The translations under genes were made by a program, and so were the position numbers. From NCBI RefSeq assembly GCF_024584705.1, contig NZ_CP097384.1, positions 3,162,001 to 3,226,000 of the forward strand: a DNA stretch of 64,000 nt. Direction: 5' to 3'. Shown here one piece after another: positions 1 to 8,910 of the stretch (within the stretch, counting starts at the first letter, position 1; every line of letters begins with the position of its first letter). The stretch is from Blastopirellula sp. J2-11 (lineage in GTDB: Bacteria > Planctomycetota > Planctomycetia > Pirellulales > Pirellulaceae). The notes under the pieces are model-generated. The model was given only the letters and a program-made list of their open reading frames with translations. It did no database searches and was not told the origin of the DNA.

Positions 1-1
1 C

Positions 2-214
2 GGCGACGAAGGAACGACCGCCGTTCGTCAGCCGATTCAGGTGAAGTTTGAAACCGGTCATTGGGTTGTGATTGACGCGCCCGGTTTAACACCCGGCGAT
101 ATGGTCATCATTGAAGGGAACGAACGTCTGTTGCCGGGAACGCCGCTCGCCGTAACCAAAGTGTCGGCCCCAGCACTGCAAGCCGAAGTGCAATTGGATC
201 GACAACCGCGCTAG
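2..214 (+). CDS. RND efflux periplasmic adaptor subunit, C-terminal fragment
   Basis: The last 70 codons of a gene that begins before the window, ending in TAG at 212-214. The readable tail contains GNERLLPGTPL, a pattern typical of the C-terminal membrane-proximal region of HlyD/MFP-type adaptors, which carry GxxRLxPGxxV just before their end. Such adaptors sit in the periplasm and link an RND pump to an outer-membrane channel. The next gene, 49 bp downstream on the same strand, is an RND permease, which supports the assignment and an operon. The substrate cannot be inferred. Confidence is limited by the short fragment. Confidence 0.7.
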   Translation, partial: GDEGTTAVRQPIQVKFETGHWVVIDAPGLTPGDMVIIEGNERLLPGTPLAVTKVSAPALQAEVQLDRQPR

Positions 215-263
215 TCGGCGATTGTTGCGACAAATTGAGAATACTTGAACCAGGACGCTACCG

Positions 264-3200
264 ATGAACTTTATTCAGATGTCGGTCAAACAGCCGATTA
301 CCGTTGCGGTCGGCGTCATCTTGTCGGTCTTGGCTGGCGTGATCGCTTTTTCACGCGTGCCGATTCAAATGACGCCGGAAGTCCAGTCGGTCGTCATCTC
401 GGTCAGCACCTATTGGGAAAACGCTTCGGCTCAAGAGATCGAAAGCGACGTCATTCAAGAGCAAGAGCAACGGCTCGGCGATCTGGCGGGATTGGTCGCG
501 ATGACCAGCATGAGCCAGCCGGGGAGCGGGCAGATTCGCTTAGAGTTTCAAACCGGCACGAACATCGACGAGGCGATGTCGGAAGTCGACCAGAAACTCT
601 CCGAAGTTCCCGGCTACCCCATCGGCGTCGATCAGCCGCAGATTGAAGACTTTGACCCAGAGTCGGTCGACTATATCGCCTGGATCGGGCTTTCTTCGAC
701 CGATCCGAATTTTGACGCAACGACACTGTATGACTTTATGGAACGTCGGCTGCGTCCCCGCTTTGAGCGCATCAACGGCGTGTCGCAAGTCGGCATTCGC
801 GGTGCTCGCGAGCGAGAAGTTCAGATTCGCGTCAATCCAACCGCACTGGCGCAGCGCGGCATTACGTATGCCGAGTTAGTCGCCGCATTGCAGATGAACA
901 ACGGCAACTACTCTGGCGGTAAGTTGGCCGATGGCAAAAGCGATATTCGCGTCCGCATGGTCGGGCGTTTCCGCGAAGCCGACTGGGTCGAAGGATTGGT
1001 CATTCGTCGCGAGGCGAGCGGTCCGATCTATTTGCGCGACGTCGCCGAAGTGGTCGAAACGCATAAAGAGATGACCGAGTGGGTTCGTGCTCGCGGCCAG
1101 CGAATGCCGTTTTTCAACTTTATGCTCGAGAGCGGCGGCAACCTACTGGAAACGATGGACTCGATCAACGCCGAGGTCGCCCGTTTGAACGAGCCCGGCG
1201 GCGTGTTGGAGCAAGAAGCGAAGGCGCTAGGCGTCAACGGTACGTTTGAGCTGGTGCAAACGTACGATGCGACCACTTACGTCGTCGACGCGATCGATCT
1301 GGTGCAAAGCAATATTTTGGTCGGCGGTTTGCTGGCGATCATGACTTTGCTGCTGTTTCTGCGCTCGTTCCGCACGATCGGAATCATTGGGATTGCGATT
1401 CCGATTTCGACCGTTGTCGCCGTGGTGGTGATGGTGATGCTGGGGCGGACGATGAACATCATTTCGCTCGCCGGGATGGCGTTTGCAGTCGGCATGGTGG
1501 TCGACAACGCGATCGTCGTGATCGAAAACATCTTCCGCCATTTGGAAATGGGGAAATCTTCGCAACAAGCGGCGATTGAGGGAACGCAAGAGGTCGCATC
1601 GGCGGTGCTGGCGTCGACCTTGACGACGCTGGTCGTGTTCTTTCCGATCCTATTGATTGAAGAACAAGCGGGCCAATTGTTCCGCGATATCGCCCTGTCG
1701 ATCATGGCGGCGGTCGGCGTTAGCTACATCGTCTCGACCACGGTTATTCCGGCAGCGGCGGGACAATGGCTCTCGATCAAAACAAAGCCGAAAACCGAGA
1801 AGCAGCTTGCCGGAAAAACGCCGGCAAAACGCCCAAGTTGGATCGGGCGCGGCTTAGCGCTATTGCAAGCGGCGACAAACTTGCCGGCGATCGTCGGCGG
1901 TCTGGTCTATCGCCTGACGGGGACCTGGATGTCGCGTTTGGCGGTGATAGGCGTATTCGCCGCGGTGACTGCAGTCGGCACTTGGATGTTGATCCCGCCG
2001 CTTGATTATCTTCCGTTGGGGAATCGTAACATCGTCTTCGGAATGTTGATTCCGCCGCCCGGCTATAATGTCGATCAACTGTCGGAACTGGGGGACCGAT
2101 TGGAATCGGTCATCAAACCGGCGTGGGAAGCGGCTGGCGACAAGTTTGGCGCCGAAGCCGCGGAGCGCGGCGGTGAATGGAGCGGCGAGGATCAACGAAC
2201 CGCCTACCCGATGTATGGCAGCGACGAGAAGATCATACCGCCGCCGCTGGATCACTATTTTCTGGTCGCGTGGGACGGACGCGTTTTTCAAGTCGGCATT
2301 TCGCAAGACAAGAAGCGCGTTGTCGACGCATTGCCGCTGCTAAACGCGGCAGCCGCCGGCGCCAATGCTCCGGACGTGATCAATTTCGCCTTCCAACTGC
2401 CGCTGTTCCGCGTCGGGGGAACGACCGGATCGGCGATCAAAATCGACTTGGTGGGGGATGATCTCGACAAAGTGTCGGCTGCAGCCGGCGCGCTATTTGG
2501 CAATCTAGCGCAGTCGTACGGACCGATGGCGGTGACTCCGGTGCCGGCCAACTTTTCGTTGCCGACGCCCGAGCTGCGCATCACTCCCAATCGAGAACGA
2601 CTGCAAGACGTCGGTATGGGGCAAGACGATCTGGGCCTAGCGATTTCGGCCAATGGGGACGGTATCATGATCGTTCGTGCGTTTGACGTCGGCGGCGAAT
2701 TGAAAGATTTAAAGATCATCACGCAGGACGCGTTGCAGGGGGATCCCATCTACGCGCTGCACAATTCTCCGGTTGCAACTCCGGAAGGACGCGTGGTTGA
2801 TTTTCAGAGTTTAGCGACGATCGAGCGCGTGGAAGCGGCCGATCAGATCAAGCATGCCGATCGTCAGCGCGCTGTGACGTTGCAGCTGACTCCGCCGGCC
2901 GGCTTGCCGCTGCAAGAGGCGATCAATCAAGTCGACGTCATGGTTGCATCGATGCGTGATTTGGGGGTGATTCCGCCGGAAGTCGATGTGAATTTGGCCG
3001 GCTCAGCCGGTCAATTGGCGCAGATCAAAAACGCGCTGATGGGGGACGGTTCGCTGGTTGGTACGCTCAGCAGTTCCCTCTTTCTGGCCTTGCTGATTGT
3101 CTACCTGTTGATGGTCGTCTTGTTTCAAAGCTGGACTTATCCGCTGGTGATCATGGTCAGCGTACCGCTGGCGTTGTTGGGCGGTTTCGCCGGTTTGGCG

Positions 3201-3641
3201 CTAGTGCATCACTGGAGCGTCGTTGATCGATACATGCCGATTCAGAACATGGACGTGCTCACGATTCTCGGCTTCGTCATCTTGGCCGGCGTTGTGGTGA
3301 ACAACGCAATTTTGATCGTCTACCAAACGATCAACATTCTGCAGGGACGATCGGAAGAAGGAGAAGATACGTCGCACTATACGCCGCGCGAAGCGATCGC
3401 CAAAAGCGTCGAAAGCCGCGTCCGTCCGATCATGATGAGCACGCTCACTTCGGTCGGCGGCATGTTGCCGCTGGTCCTGATGCCGGGCTCTGGGAGCGAA
3501 CTTTATCGCGGTCTAGGCGCGGTGGTGGTCGGCGGGCTGGTCGTCTCGACGATCTTCACCATGATCCTGGTACCGGTGCTGTTGAGCGTGTTGTTTGATC
3601 TGCGCCCGCCGGTCAAAGCGGAAGAAGCGGCTGTTGCGTAA
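264..3641 (+). CDS. RND-family efflux transporter permease (HAE/AcrB-like)
   Basis: An 1125-residue inner-membrane proton-driven pump, a normal length for the family. The N-terminus (MNFIQMSVKQPITVAVG) is a typical RND first helix, followed by a large periplasmic loop, a helix bundle from about residue 350, a second periplasmic loop and a second bundle from about 960. The proton-relay region reads VDNAIVVIEN near residue 413, with one Asp where AcrB has two, and the helix-10 position reads VVNNAILIV near 1011, where AcrB has a Lys. Both variants occur in non-proteobacterial members, so the coupling chemistry differs from AcrB. An AGGA lies just upstream of the ATG. It follows an adaptor gene; no outer-membrane factor is in the window. 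Substrate unknown. Confidence 0.92.
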   Translation: MNFIQMSVKQPITVAVGVILSVLAGVIAFSRVPIQMTPEVQSVVISVSTYWENASAQEIESDVIQEQEQRLGDLAGLVAMTSMSQPGSGQIRLEFQTGTNIDEAMSEVDQKLSEVPGYPIGVDQPQIEDFDPESVDYIAWIGLSSTDPNFDATTLYDFMERRLRPRFERINGVSQVGIRGAREREVQIRVNPTALAQRGITYAELVAALQMNNGNYSGGKLADGKSDIRVRMVGRFREADWVEGLVIRREASGPIYLRDVAEVVETHKEMTEWVRARGQRMPFFNFMLESGGNLLETMDSINAEVARLNEPGGVLEQEAKALGVNGTFELVQTYDATTYVVDAIDLVQSNILVGGLLAIMTLLLFLRSFRTIGIIGIAIPISTVVAVVVMVMLGRTMNIISLAGMAFAVGMVVDNAIVVIENIFRHLEMGKSSQQAAIEGTQEVASAVLASTLTTLVVFFPILLIEEQAGQLFRDIALSIMAAVGVSYIVSTTVIPAAAGQWLSIKTKPKTEKQLAGKTPAKRPSWIGRGLALLQAATNLPAIVGGLVYRLTGTWMSRLAVIGVFAAVTAVGTWMLIPPLDYLPLGNRNIVFGMLIPPPGYNVDQLSELGDRLESVIKPAWEAAGDKFGAEAAERGGEWSGEDQRTAYPMYGSDEKIIPPPLDHYFLVAWDGRVFQVGISQDKKRVVDALPLLNAAAAGANAPDVINFAFQLPLFRVGGTTGSAIKIDLVGDDLDKVSAAAGALFGNLAQSYGPMAVTPVPANFSLPTPELRITPNRERLQDVGMGQDDLGLAISANGDGIMIVRAFDVGGELKDLKIITQDALQGDPIYALHNSPVATPEGRVVDFQSLATIERVEAADQIKHADRQRAVTLQLTPPAGLPLQEAINQVDVMVASMRDLGVIPPEVDVNLAGSAGQLAQIKNALMGDGSLVGTLSSSLFLALLIVYLLMVVLFQSWTYPLVIMVSVPLALLGGFAGLALVHHWSVVDRYMPIQNMDVLTILGFVILAGVVVNNAILIVYQTINILQGRSEEGEDTSHYTPREAIAKSVESRVRPIMMSTLTSVGGMLPLVLMPGSGSELYRGLGAVVVGGLVVSTIFTMILVPVLLSVLFDLRPPVKAEEAAVA

Positions 3642-3678
3642 TTAGTTTGGCGCAAGCGTGAAATTCCTTGCCGCCCTC

Positions 3679-3715
3679 AGGCGGTCTTCTTGGTGGGAGA
3701 AGACCGCCTATTTTT
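3679..3715 (+). terminator. Rho-independent terminator of the RND operon
   Basis: A perfect 12-bp stem (AGGCGGTCTTCT with AGAAGACCGCCT) around a 7-nt loop, followed by A and five T on the plus strand. It overlaps the stop codon of the convergent minus-strand gene, so the two transcription units end tail to tail. Confidence 0.8.
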
Positions 3716-6572
3716 GGGGAAAGAGGTCGTGCTGCGGCCACTGGTCGACTTGGTCGAGTATCGCATTGAGCGTCTCGCTGATCGGAACCACCGGATCACT
3801 TGCATGAGGCGATCTGCGGGAGTTCATCAGAATTACCAGATTGCGACTGTCGCTGCGACGGACGACGATCGAATTCGTGCCTGGCAGCGAACCGGCGTGA
3901 TCTCTCGTCATTTTGCCGTCCGCATCGACAGCGATGACCCAGCCGCCTCCATAGTAGGTTCGTTTCGGATCGCCGCTTCCGTCATGTCCCGCCAACCCCT
4001 CGGGCCGCGCATCCAATTCGGCGAGACTTTGTGGAGACAAAAGGGGACTCGCTTGCGAGTCATCCAGCGCACAAGCGAAGCGAGCCAAGTCGGTCGCCGA
4101 AGCGATCCAGCCGCCGTGAGCGTCCAGCGTGCGTAAATCCCAAGCGCCATACGGCGCCGGGACGACTTGGCGCCGGTGGTTGGCCATCACGCTCATCCTC
4201 AGATCTGGGGCATAGTAGTAGACTTCGCCTGCGGCGTGTTCCTTTCGAATCGACGAACCGATTTTCATCTGCTCAATCCCCAGCGGCGCCAAGATCTGTT
4301 GCTGGACGTACTGTTCGTAGGATTGCCCTGCTTTCTGTTCGATGACGCGTCCCAACAGGCAGTAACCATAGTTCGAATAGGCGTACCGTTCGCCCGGCTC
4401 GAAGTCGAGCGGCTTCCCTAACATGATCCGAATAATATGGTCGGGCTTGGCGGCCGATTGCAGGCCGAGGATTCTGGCGAACGAGTCGACTTGGAACATC
4501 GGATCCAATTGCGTACGTTCCCACCCGCCGCGATGCTGCAACAGTTGCCGAATCGTGATCTTGCGCTGCCGCTCGTCAAATTTTGCATCCTGTTGCAGAA
4601 ATGGTTCGTGATCGAGGATATCGAATACTCGATCGTCCAGCGACAACTTCCCCTGGTCGACCAGATGCAGGATCGCGGCGGCTGTGATCGGTTTCGAGAC
4701 GCTGGCGATTCGAAACAAACTGTCCGGTTTCACCAATTCGCAGTTGGCCAATTCGGCATAGCCAAAACCTCGCGAGTAAATTAAGCGACCTTGATCGGTG
4801 ATCGCCACCGCGGCGCCCGGTATTCGATAGCGATCGAGCGCCGCTTTCATCGCCTGGTCAATCGCGGTCAACTCCGGGACGCTTCGGCCCGTGACTTGTC
4901 CTGACGGCCCCACTTCAGGCCGATATCCGGGACCACGTAAGAGGCGCCCCGCAAAACGATCCGTATATTCGCCGTTGTCGATCGCCATCTGACCGTTGAG
5001 CACCACATATTTCATCCCCTCCGCATTTTGCAGCGGATCATCAAATGTCGCTTTCGGTCGAAACTCTTCTGGGGAGAAGACGATGACATCGGCCGCTAGT
5101 CCCTCTTGAATGCGGCCGCGATCTTCTAGCAAGAGGTTTTTCGCAGCAGCGGAACTTGCTTGGGCGACAAATTGCTCGATCGTCAAGATTTTTTTCTCGC
5201 GAACGAAATGCGAATAAAGATAGGGGAACGCTCCTTTGCCACGCGGGTGAGAGTAGATTGACGACGCTTCCATGGTTCCAGCGCCGGTGCAAAAAGAAAC
5301 AAAGTCAAGTTGCAGCGTTTGGGCTTTGCTTTCCTCATTCATCGTTTCTGGCATGAGACTCGCACCGGCTCGCACCAACGCAAAAAACGTCGTCCAGGGA
5401 TCTTCCTTCTGCTGCGTGGCGATCGTTGCGATGCTGCGCCCTCCGACCTCACTCGGATAAGGGCCGTCTAACGCTGATGTGGTGAGAACATTTTTCCAAT
5501 CTTTACCAGCGTAGCGAAACCAGTTTTCCCAATGGCTGGTGGTCTCTATCTTGCGACGAACCAACTCTTGCACCCGCGGTTCATCCAATTGCATTTCTGA
5601 TACGCGTAATTGGTATTGATCAGCCGGTTGCGGCGGCAGAAACCGCAGGCTGGCGATAAAGCGTTGCCGGTAAGGAGACACGTCAGCCGTTACTAACTGC
5701 CCGGCGGATCGGGCCGCTTGAATTCGGGCGATCGCCTGCTCTAGCTTCGCTTGATTCTCGGCGCCGGCTGTTTGAAAATGAAGGAGATGGACGCTGGCGT
5801 CTGATCTTACGCCGACTTCGAGCGCTTCGTCGAGCGCTTCGAGGAAGTCGTTTCCATCGCTCCGAATCCGCGTAAAGAAGCGTCCTCCATGTTCGGCGGC
5901 AACTTCCGCCAAAGCGACCAGTTCGCCGGTTTTGGCGTAGGACGTCGGAGTTTCGGTCAAGTCCGACGAAAACCCGATTGCGCCGTTTTCCATTGCGTCA
6001 CGGACGACTGCCTGCATTTTGGCGAGTCGTTCCGCTGATAACGGTCTGTCGCCGTAGTTTTGAAACAGTTTGCGTAGTCGCGTATGTGCGATGGATTGCA
6101 CGACATTGATCGGTACCCCTTGCATTTCGATCCGTTGAAAGTAGGAGACCATCGACGTGACGCCGTTATTTGGTACTAAGTCCCGATTACGATGGGGATA
6201 TTCCGACTCTCCGCAACCGCGGTGAATGGTCGTAATGCCTTGCGCCAGCAGCGACCGGCAGTATTTTCTATCTTGCGAAAATATCCGTGACGGTTCGCCC
6301 GAGTTCATGTCGACGAAACCGGGCGCGACGATTAGCCCTTGGGCGTCGATCACACGCACTGCCGCCGCGGCCGGAATCTTGCCGATCTTGCTGATGACGC
6401 CATCAGTAATCGCAACGTCGGCGATATAACTTGGGTCGCCAGACCCATCGACCACACGTCCCCCTTGGATCAGCAGATCGTATCGGTCGTCAGCAGAGAC
6501 CGATGGAGCGAATGTGACAAGCGTCAACATCGCAATCAAGAGTGATGAAGCGTTTCTAGCGGCGCAAAGCAT
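3708..6572 (-). CDS. D-aminoacylase-like amidohydrolase fused to class C beta-lactamase-like serine hydrolase
   Basis: A 954-residue exported protein with an N-terminal signal peptide. Residues about 27-560 follow the N-acyl-D-amino-acid deacylase (amidohydrolase) fold: LLIQGGRVVDGSGDP at the start, APGFVD near 85, RGKGAFPYL and the closing GRIQEGLAADVIVF. Residues about 585-945 are a beta-lactamase/DD-peptidase-like domain with SVSK (near 627), YSNYG (near 732) and HAGSLPG (near 892), the three expected catalytic boxes. The metal-binding HxH expected right after APGFVD is replaced by MNS, the later THxR is TRIR and the usual SDG is CTGAG, so the first domain is probably inactive while the serine hydrolase looks intact. 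It lies 54 bp downstream of dgcA and probably belongs to that operon. A role in releasing D-amino acids from peptides or peptidoglycan is inference. Confidence 0.8.
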   Translation of the reverse strand: MLCAARNASSLLIAMLTLVTFAPSVSADDRYDLLIQGGRVVDGSGDPSYIADVAITDGVISKIGKIPAAAAVRVIDAQGLIVAPGFVDMNSGEPSRIFSQDRKYCRSLLAQGITTIHRGCGESEYPHRNRDLVPNNGVTSMVSYFQRIEMQGVPINVVQSIAHTRLRKLFQNYGDRPLSAERLAKMQAVVRDAMENGAIGFSSDLTETPTSYAKTGELVALAEVAAEHGGRFFTRIRSDGNDFLEALDEALEVGVRSDASVHLLHFQTAGAENQAKLEQAIARIQAARSAGQLVTADVSPYRQRFIASLRFLPPQPADQYQLRVSEMQLDEPRVQELVRRKIETTSHWENWFRYAGKDWKNVLTTSALDGPYPSEVGGRSIATIATQQKEDPWTTFFALVRAGASLMPETMNEESKAQTLQLDFVSFCTGAGTMEASSIYSHPRGKGAFPYLYSHFVREKKILTIEQFVAQASSAAAKNLLLEDRGRIQEGLAADVIVFSPEEFRPKATFDDPLQNAEGMKYVVLNGQMAIDNGEYTDRFAGRLLRGPGYRPEVGPSGQVTGRSVPELTAIDQAMKAALDRYRIPGAAVAITDQGRLIYSRGFGYAELANCELVKPDSLFRIASVSKPITAAAILHLVDQGKLSLDDRVFDILDHEPFLQQDAKFDERQRKITIRQLLQHRGGWERTQLDPMFQVDSFARILGLQSAAKPDHIIRIMLGKPLDFEPGERYAYSNYGYCLLGRVIEQKAGQSYEQYVQQQILAPLGIEQMKIGSSIRKEHAAGEVYYYAPDLRMSVMANHRRQVVPAPYGAWDLRTLDAHGGWIASATDLARFACALDDSQASPLLSPQSLAELDARPEGLAGHDGSGDPKRTYYGGGWVIAVDADGKMTRDHAGSLPGTNSIVVRRSDSRNLVILMNSRRSPHASDPVVPISETLNAILDQVDQWPQHDLFPQK

Positions 6573-6626
6573 AGGCGCAGGTCCAGAGTGGGAGTACTCG
6601 GAAAAGGCGAAGCGGCTAGAGGCGCC

Positions 6627-7661
6627 TTACCCACCGACGCTGCTGGTCGCTTTCAACGAGGCGCCTCCTCCCCAGGTATTCGACAGTATAATCCGCCCCT
6701 TGTCGATAATCACGCCGTCTGCCGGGTCTGCTTTCAGCAGCACCGCTCCATCGAGATCGGCGTAATCCAACAGCGGCGCCAGGTGCGCCGCGGCGCTGAT
6801 GCCGATCGAACTTTCGATCATGCAGCCAACCATCGTCTTCAGACCAAGTTCTCGCGCCGTACGTAACATGCGCAGTCCCGGCGTCAATCCGCCGCATTTA
6901 CAGAGCTTGACGTTGACGCCGTGGAAGAACCCTTCGCAGCGTGCGACATCCTCTTCGACCTGGCAGTTTTCGTCGGCGATAATCGGCAAGACCGAATTCT
7001 GGTAAACATGTCGCATCTCTTCCGCCGTGGCGGTATTGGGAAGCGGCTGTTCAATAAACTCAACATGGAGATCCGCTAGTTCGTGCGAATAAGCGATCGT
7101 TTGCTCGGCTGTCCAGCCGCAATTTGCGTCGACGCGAAACGTCGCGTTGGTCTGCTGACGCAGCGCGCGGACGATCGCCAGGTCATCTTGGGCGCCCAAT
7201 TTGATTTTATAAACGCTCCAGCCGGGTTGTTCGTTCAGTTTGGCGATCATCGTTTCGATCGTGTCGATGCCGATCGTATAGCTCGACTTCGGTACGTCAC
7301 TCCAGGCGAGTCCCCATTGCTGATAGAGCGGTACGCCTGACCGGCGCGCCGTCAGATCATGCGCCGCCATGTCGAGCGCACTGAGCGCGAACCTATTCTG
7401 TAAACGGTTTTTCGCAACGGGCCAAACAGCTTCCGGCGATACGGTCGCGTATTGGTTCAGCAAATCTTGCGCATCGGTCAGCGCCGCGCTCATCGCTTCG
7501 ATGGTGTGCCCATAAAAACTGTTCTCCGTCACTTCGCCAAAGCCGGAAATTCCATCCTGCTCTAGCTCGACCACCAAGCTGTTCTGGAAATCGATCGAAC
7601 CGCGCGAGATGGTGAACTCATGCTGCAGCGGCAATTGCAGGCGGTGCAAGGTCATCTTCAT
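6627..7661 (-). CDS. dgcA: N-acetyl-D-glutamate racemase / dipeptide epimerase-like enolase-superfamily enzyme
   Basis: A 344-residue member of the muconate-cycloisomerase subgroup of the enolase superfamily. Visible catalytic residues are the KIK base near 152, metal ligands in VDANCGW (about 178), IEQP (about 203) and ADEN (about 228), and the second base in VKLCKCGG (about 251), the set expected of L-Ala-D/L-Glu epimerases. The start MKMTLHRL overlaps the stop of the DUF1611 gene by ATGA, which fixes the start and suggests translational coupling. This gene pair matches the described dgcN-dgcA arrangement, in which DgcA interconverts N-acetyl-D- and N-acetyl-L-glutamate. A classical dipeptide epimerase acting on murein peptides remains the alternative. 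Confidence 0.8.
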   Translation of the reverse strand: MKMTLHRLQLPLQHEFTISRGSIDFQNSLVVELEQDGISGFGEVTENSFYGHTIEAMSAALTDAQDLLNQYATVSPEAVWPVAKNRLQNRFALSALDMAAHDLTARRSGVPLYQQWGLAWSDVPKSSYTIGIDTIETMIAKLNEQPGWSVYKIKLGAQDDLAIVRALRQQTNATFRVDANCGWTAEQTIAYSHELADLHVEFIEQPLPNTATAEEMRHVYQNSVLPIIADENCQVEEDVARCEGFFHGVNVKLCKCGGLTPGLRMLRTARELGLKTMVGCMIESSIGISAAAHLAPLLDYADLDGAVLLKADPADGVIIDKGRIILSNTWGGGASLKATSSVGG

Positions 7662-8755
7662 CGCGCGAGCACCTCCGTACGTAGTTGCAGAGCCGCTTCG
7701 ACCAGCGCAGCGGGCCCGGTCCGATAAACGTCGCAAACCGGCAATTGAAATTCTTCTTTCGCCCATTCCAGCTCGGCCATCGCCGCTTCCTCGCTGAGCG
7801 TACGCGTATTGACCGCGACGCCGATGATACGACACGGGTTGCGCAAGTTGGCGGCTACTTCGTAGGCTTTCAATAATTCATGATGCGAACGGAGTGGAAC
7901 GTCTTTCAAGCCTTTCACGTTCTCACGGCCTGCCTCGTAACAGTAGATCAACCCATCCGGCGCCGCGCCATGCAGCAATCCGAGCGTCACGGCTGAGTAG
8001 GCGGGATGCGAGATACTCCCCTGCCCTTCGATCAGTAAAAAATCATGCTCTTCGTTCTGACGAATGAACCGTTCGATCGTGCCGTTCACAAAATCGGCGA
8101 CCACACAATCGACCGGTACCCCGCGGCCAGAGATCATGATGCCGGTCTGTCCGGTGGCGATAAACGCGCTGTTGTAACCGAGTTGACGGAGTCCCTGCTC
8201 CACTTCGAGCGAAGCGACCATCTTGCCCAGACTGCAATCTTGCCCGACCGCATGAATACGGACGCAACCAGGGCGAAACGGTTGGCCGTCGGCGATCTGA
8301 CGGAAACGATTGCGACGGACGTCGATCAAGCTGGCGCCGCTTTCTTCGGCCGCTTGAACCAGGTCGGCGTCGTCGATCAGGAAGTCATGCAAACCTGATA
8401 CGACGTCGATATTCCGACGCAGCGCTTCGAGCAAGATCGGCTTCCATGCAGGGGGAAGACTTCCTCCTGGAGGAGCAATGCCGATATAGATCGCGTCGGC
8501 GCTGGGGACCTGCGTTAGATCGGAGACCAAAGGAATCTCTCCGCCCGCGTTAAAGGTCTCTTGTGCCGTCAGCGTCGACGTACCCGACTCCAAGACGGCG
8601 ACTACATCCTCACTTCGATACCGTAACATGCTAATCGCCGTTTTGGCGAGAAACGGTGACGAATAGCCGTCGGTCAGCAGGACGATGCGATGATGATTCC
8701 GTAGTCGCTGACCCACCGATGCGGTCGCGGTGTCAGAAATAACAGCGGTTTTCAT
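7658..8755 (-). CDS. dgcN: DUF1611 protein, D-glutamate N-acetyltransferase DgcN-like
   Basis: A 365-residue cytoplasmic DUF1611 protein. The N-terminal half resembles a Rossmann-like domain (IVLLTDGYSSPFLAKTA, YIGIAPPGG) and the C-terminal half holds the family's P-loop-like segment GQDCSLGKM near 173, followed by GQTGIMISG and EGQGSISHPAY. In characterised marine bacteria DgcN acetylates D-glutamate and DgcA then racemises the product; the ATGA overlap with the epimerase gene reproduces that partnership. It heads a three-gene minus-strand operon ending with the aminoacylase/beta-lactamase fusion. A regulator gene diverges 155 bp upstream. Assignment rests on family plus context. Confidence 0.78.
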   Translation of the reverse strand: MKTAVISDTATASVGQRLRNHHRIVLLTDGYSSPFLAKTAISMLRYRSEDVVAVLESGTSTLTAQETFNAGGEIPLVSDLTQVPSADAIYIGIAPPGGSLPPAWKPILLEALRRNIDVVSGLHDFLIDDADLVQAAEESGASLIDVRRNRFRQIADGQPFRPGCVRIHAVGQDCSLGKMVASLEVEQGLRQLGYNSAFIATGQTGIMISGRGVPVDCVVADFVNGTIERFIRQNEEHDFLLIEGQGSISHPAYSAVTLGLLHGAAPDGLIYCYEAGRENVKGLKDVPLRSHHELLKAYEVAANLRNPCRIIGVAVNTRTLSEEAAMAELEWAKEEFQLPVCDVYRTGPAALVEAALQLRTEVLAR

Positions 8756-8910
8756 AAATTAGAGCTCGGAGAGCGGCTGATTTGGAAGGGGAAGTGTCGA
8801 TAAATGATCGTATCCCGCAGCGGTTCTGATTAAAATGCGCAGTCGCGCACAAAGATATCAAAATTGCGCAGACGTTTTGCTGTCTCCCGGTTCTTATGTC
8901 GAAATAATCG

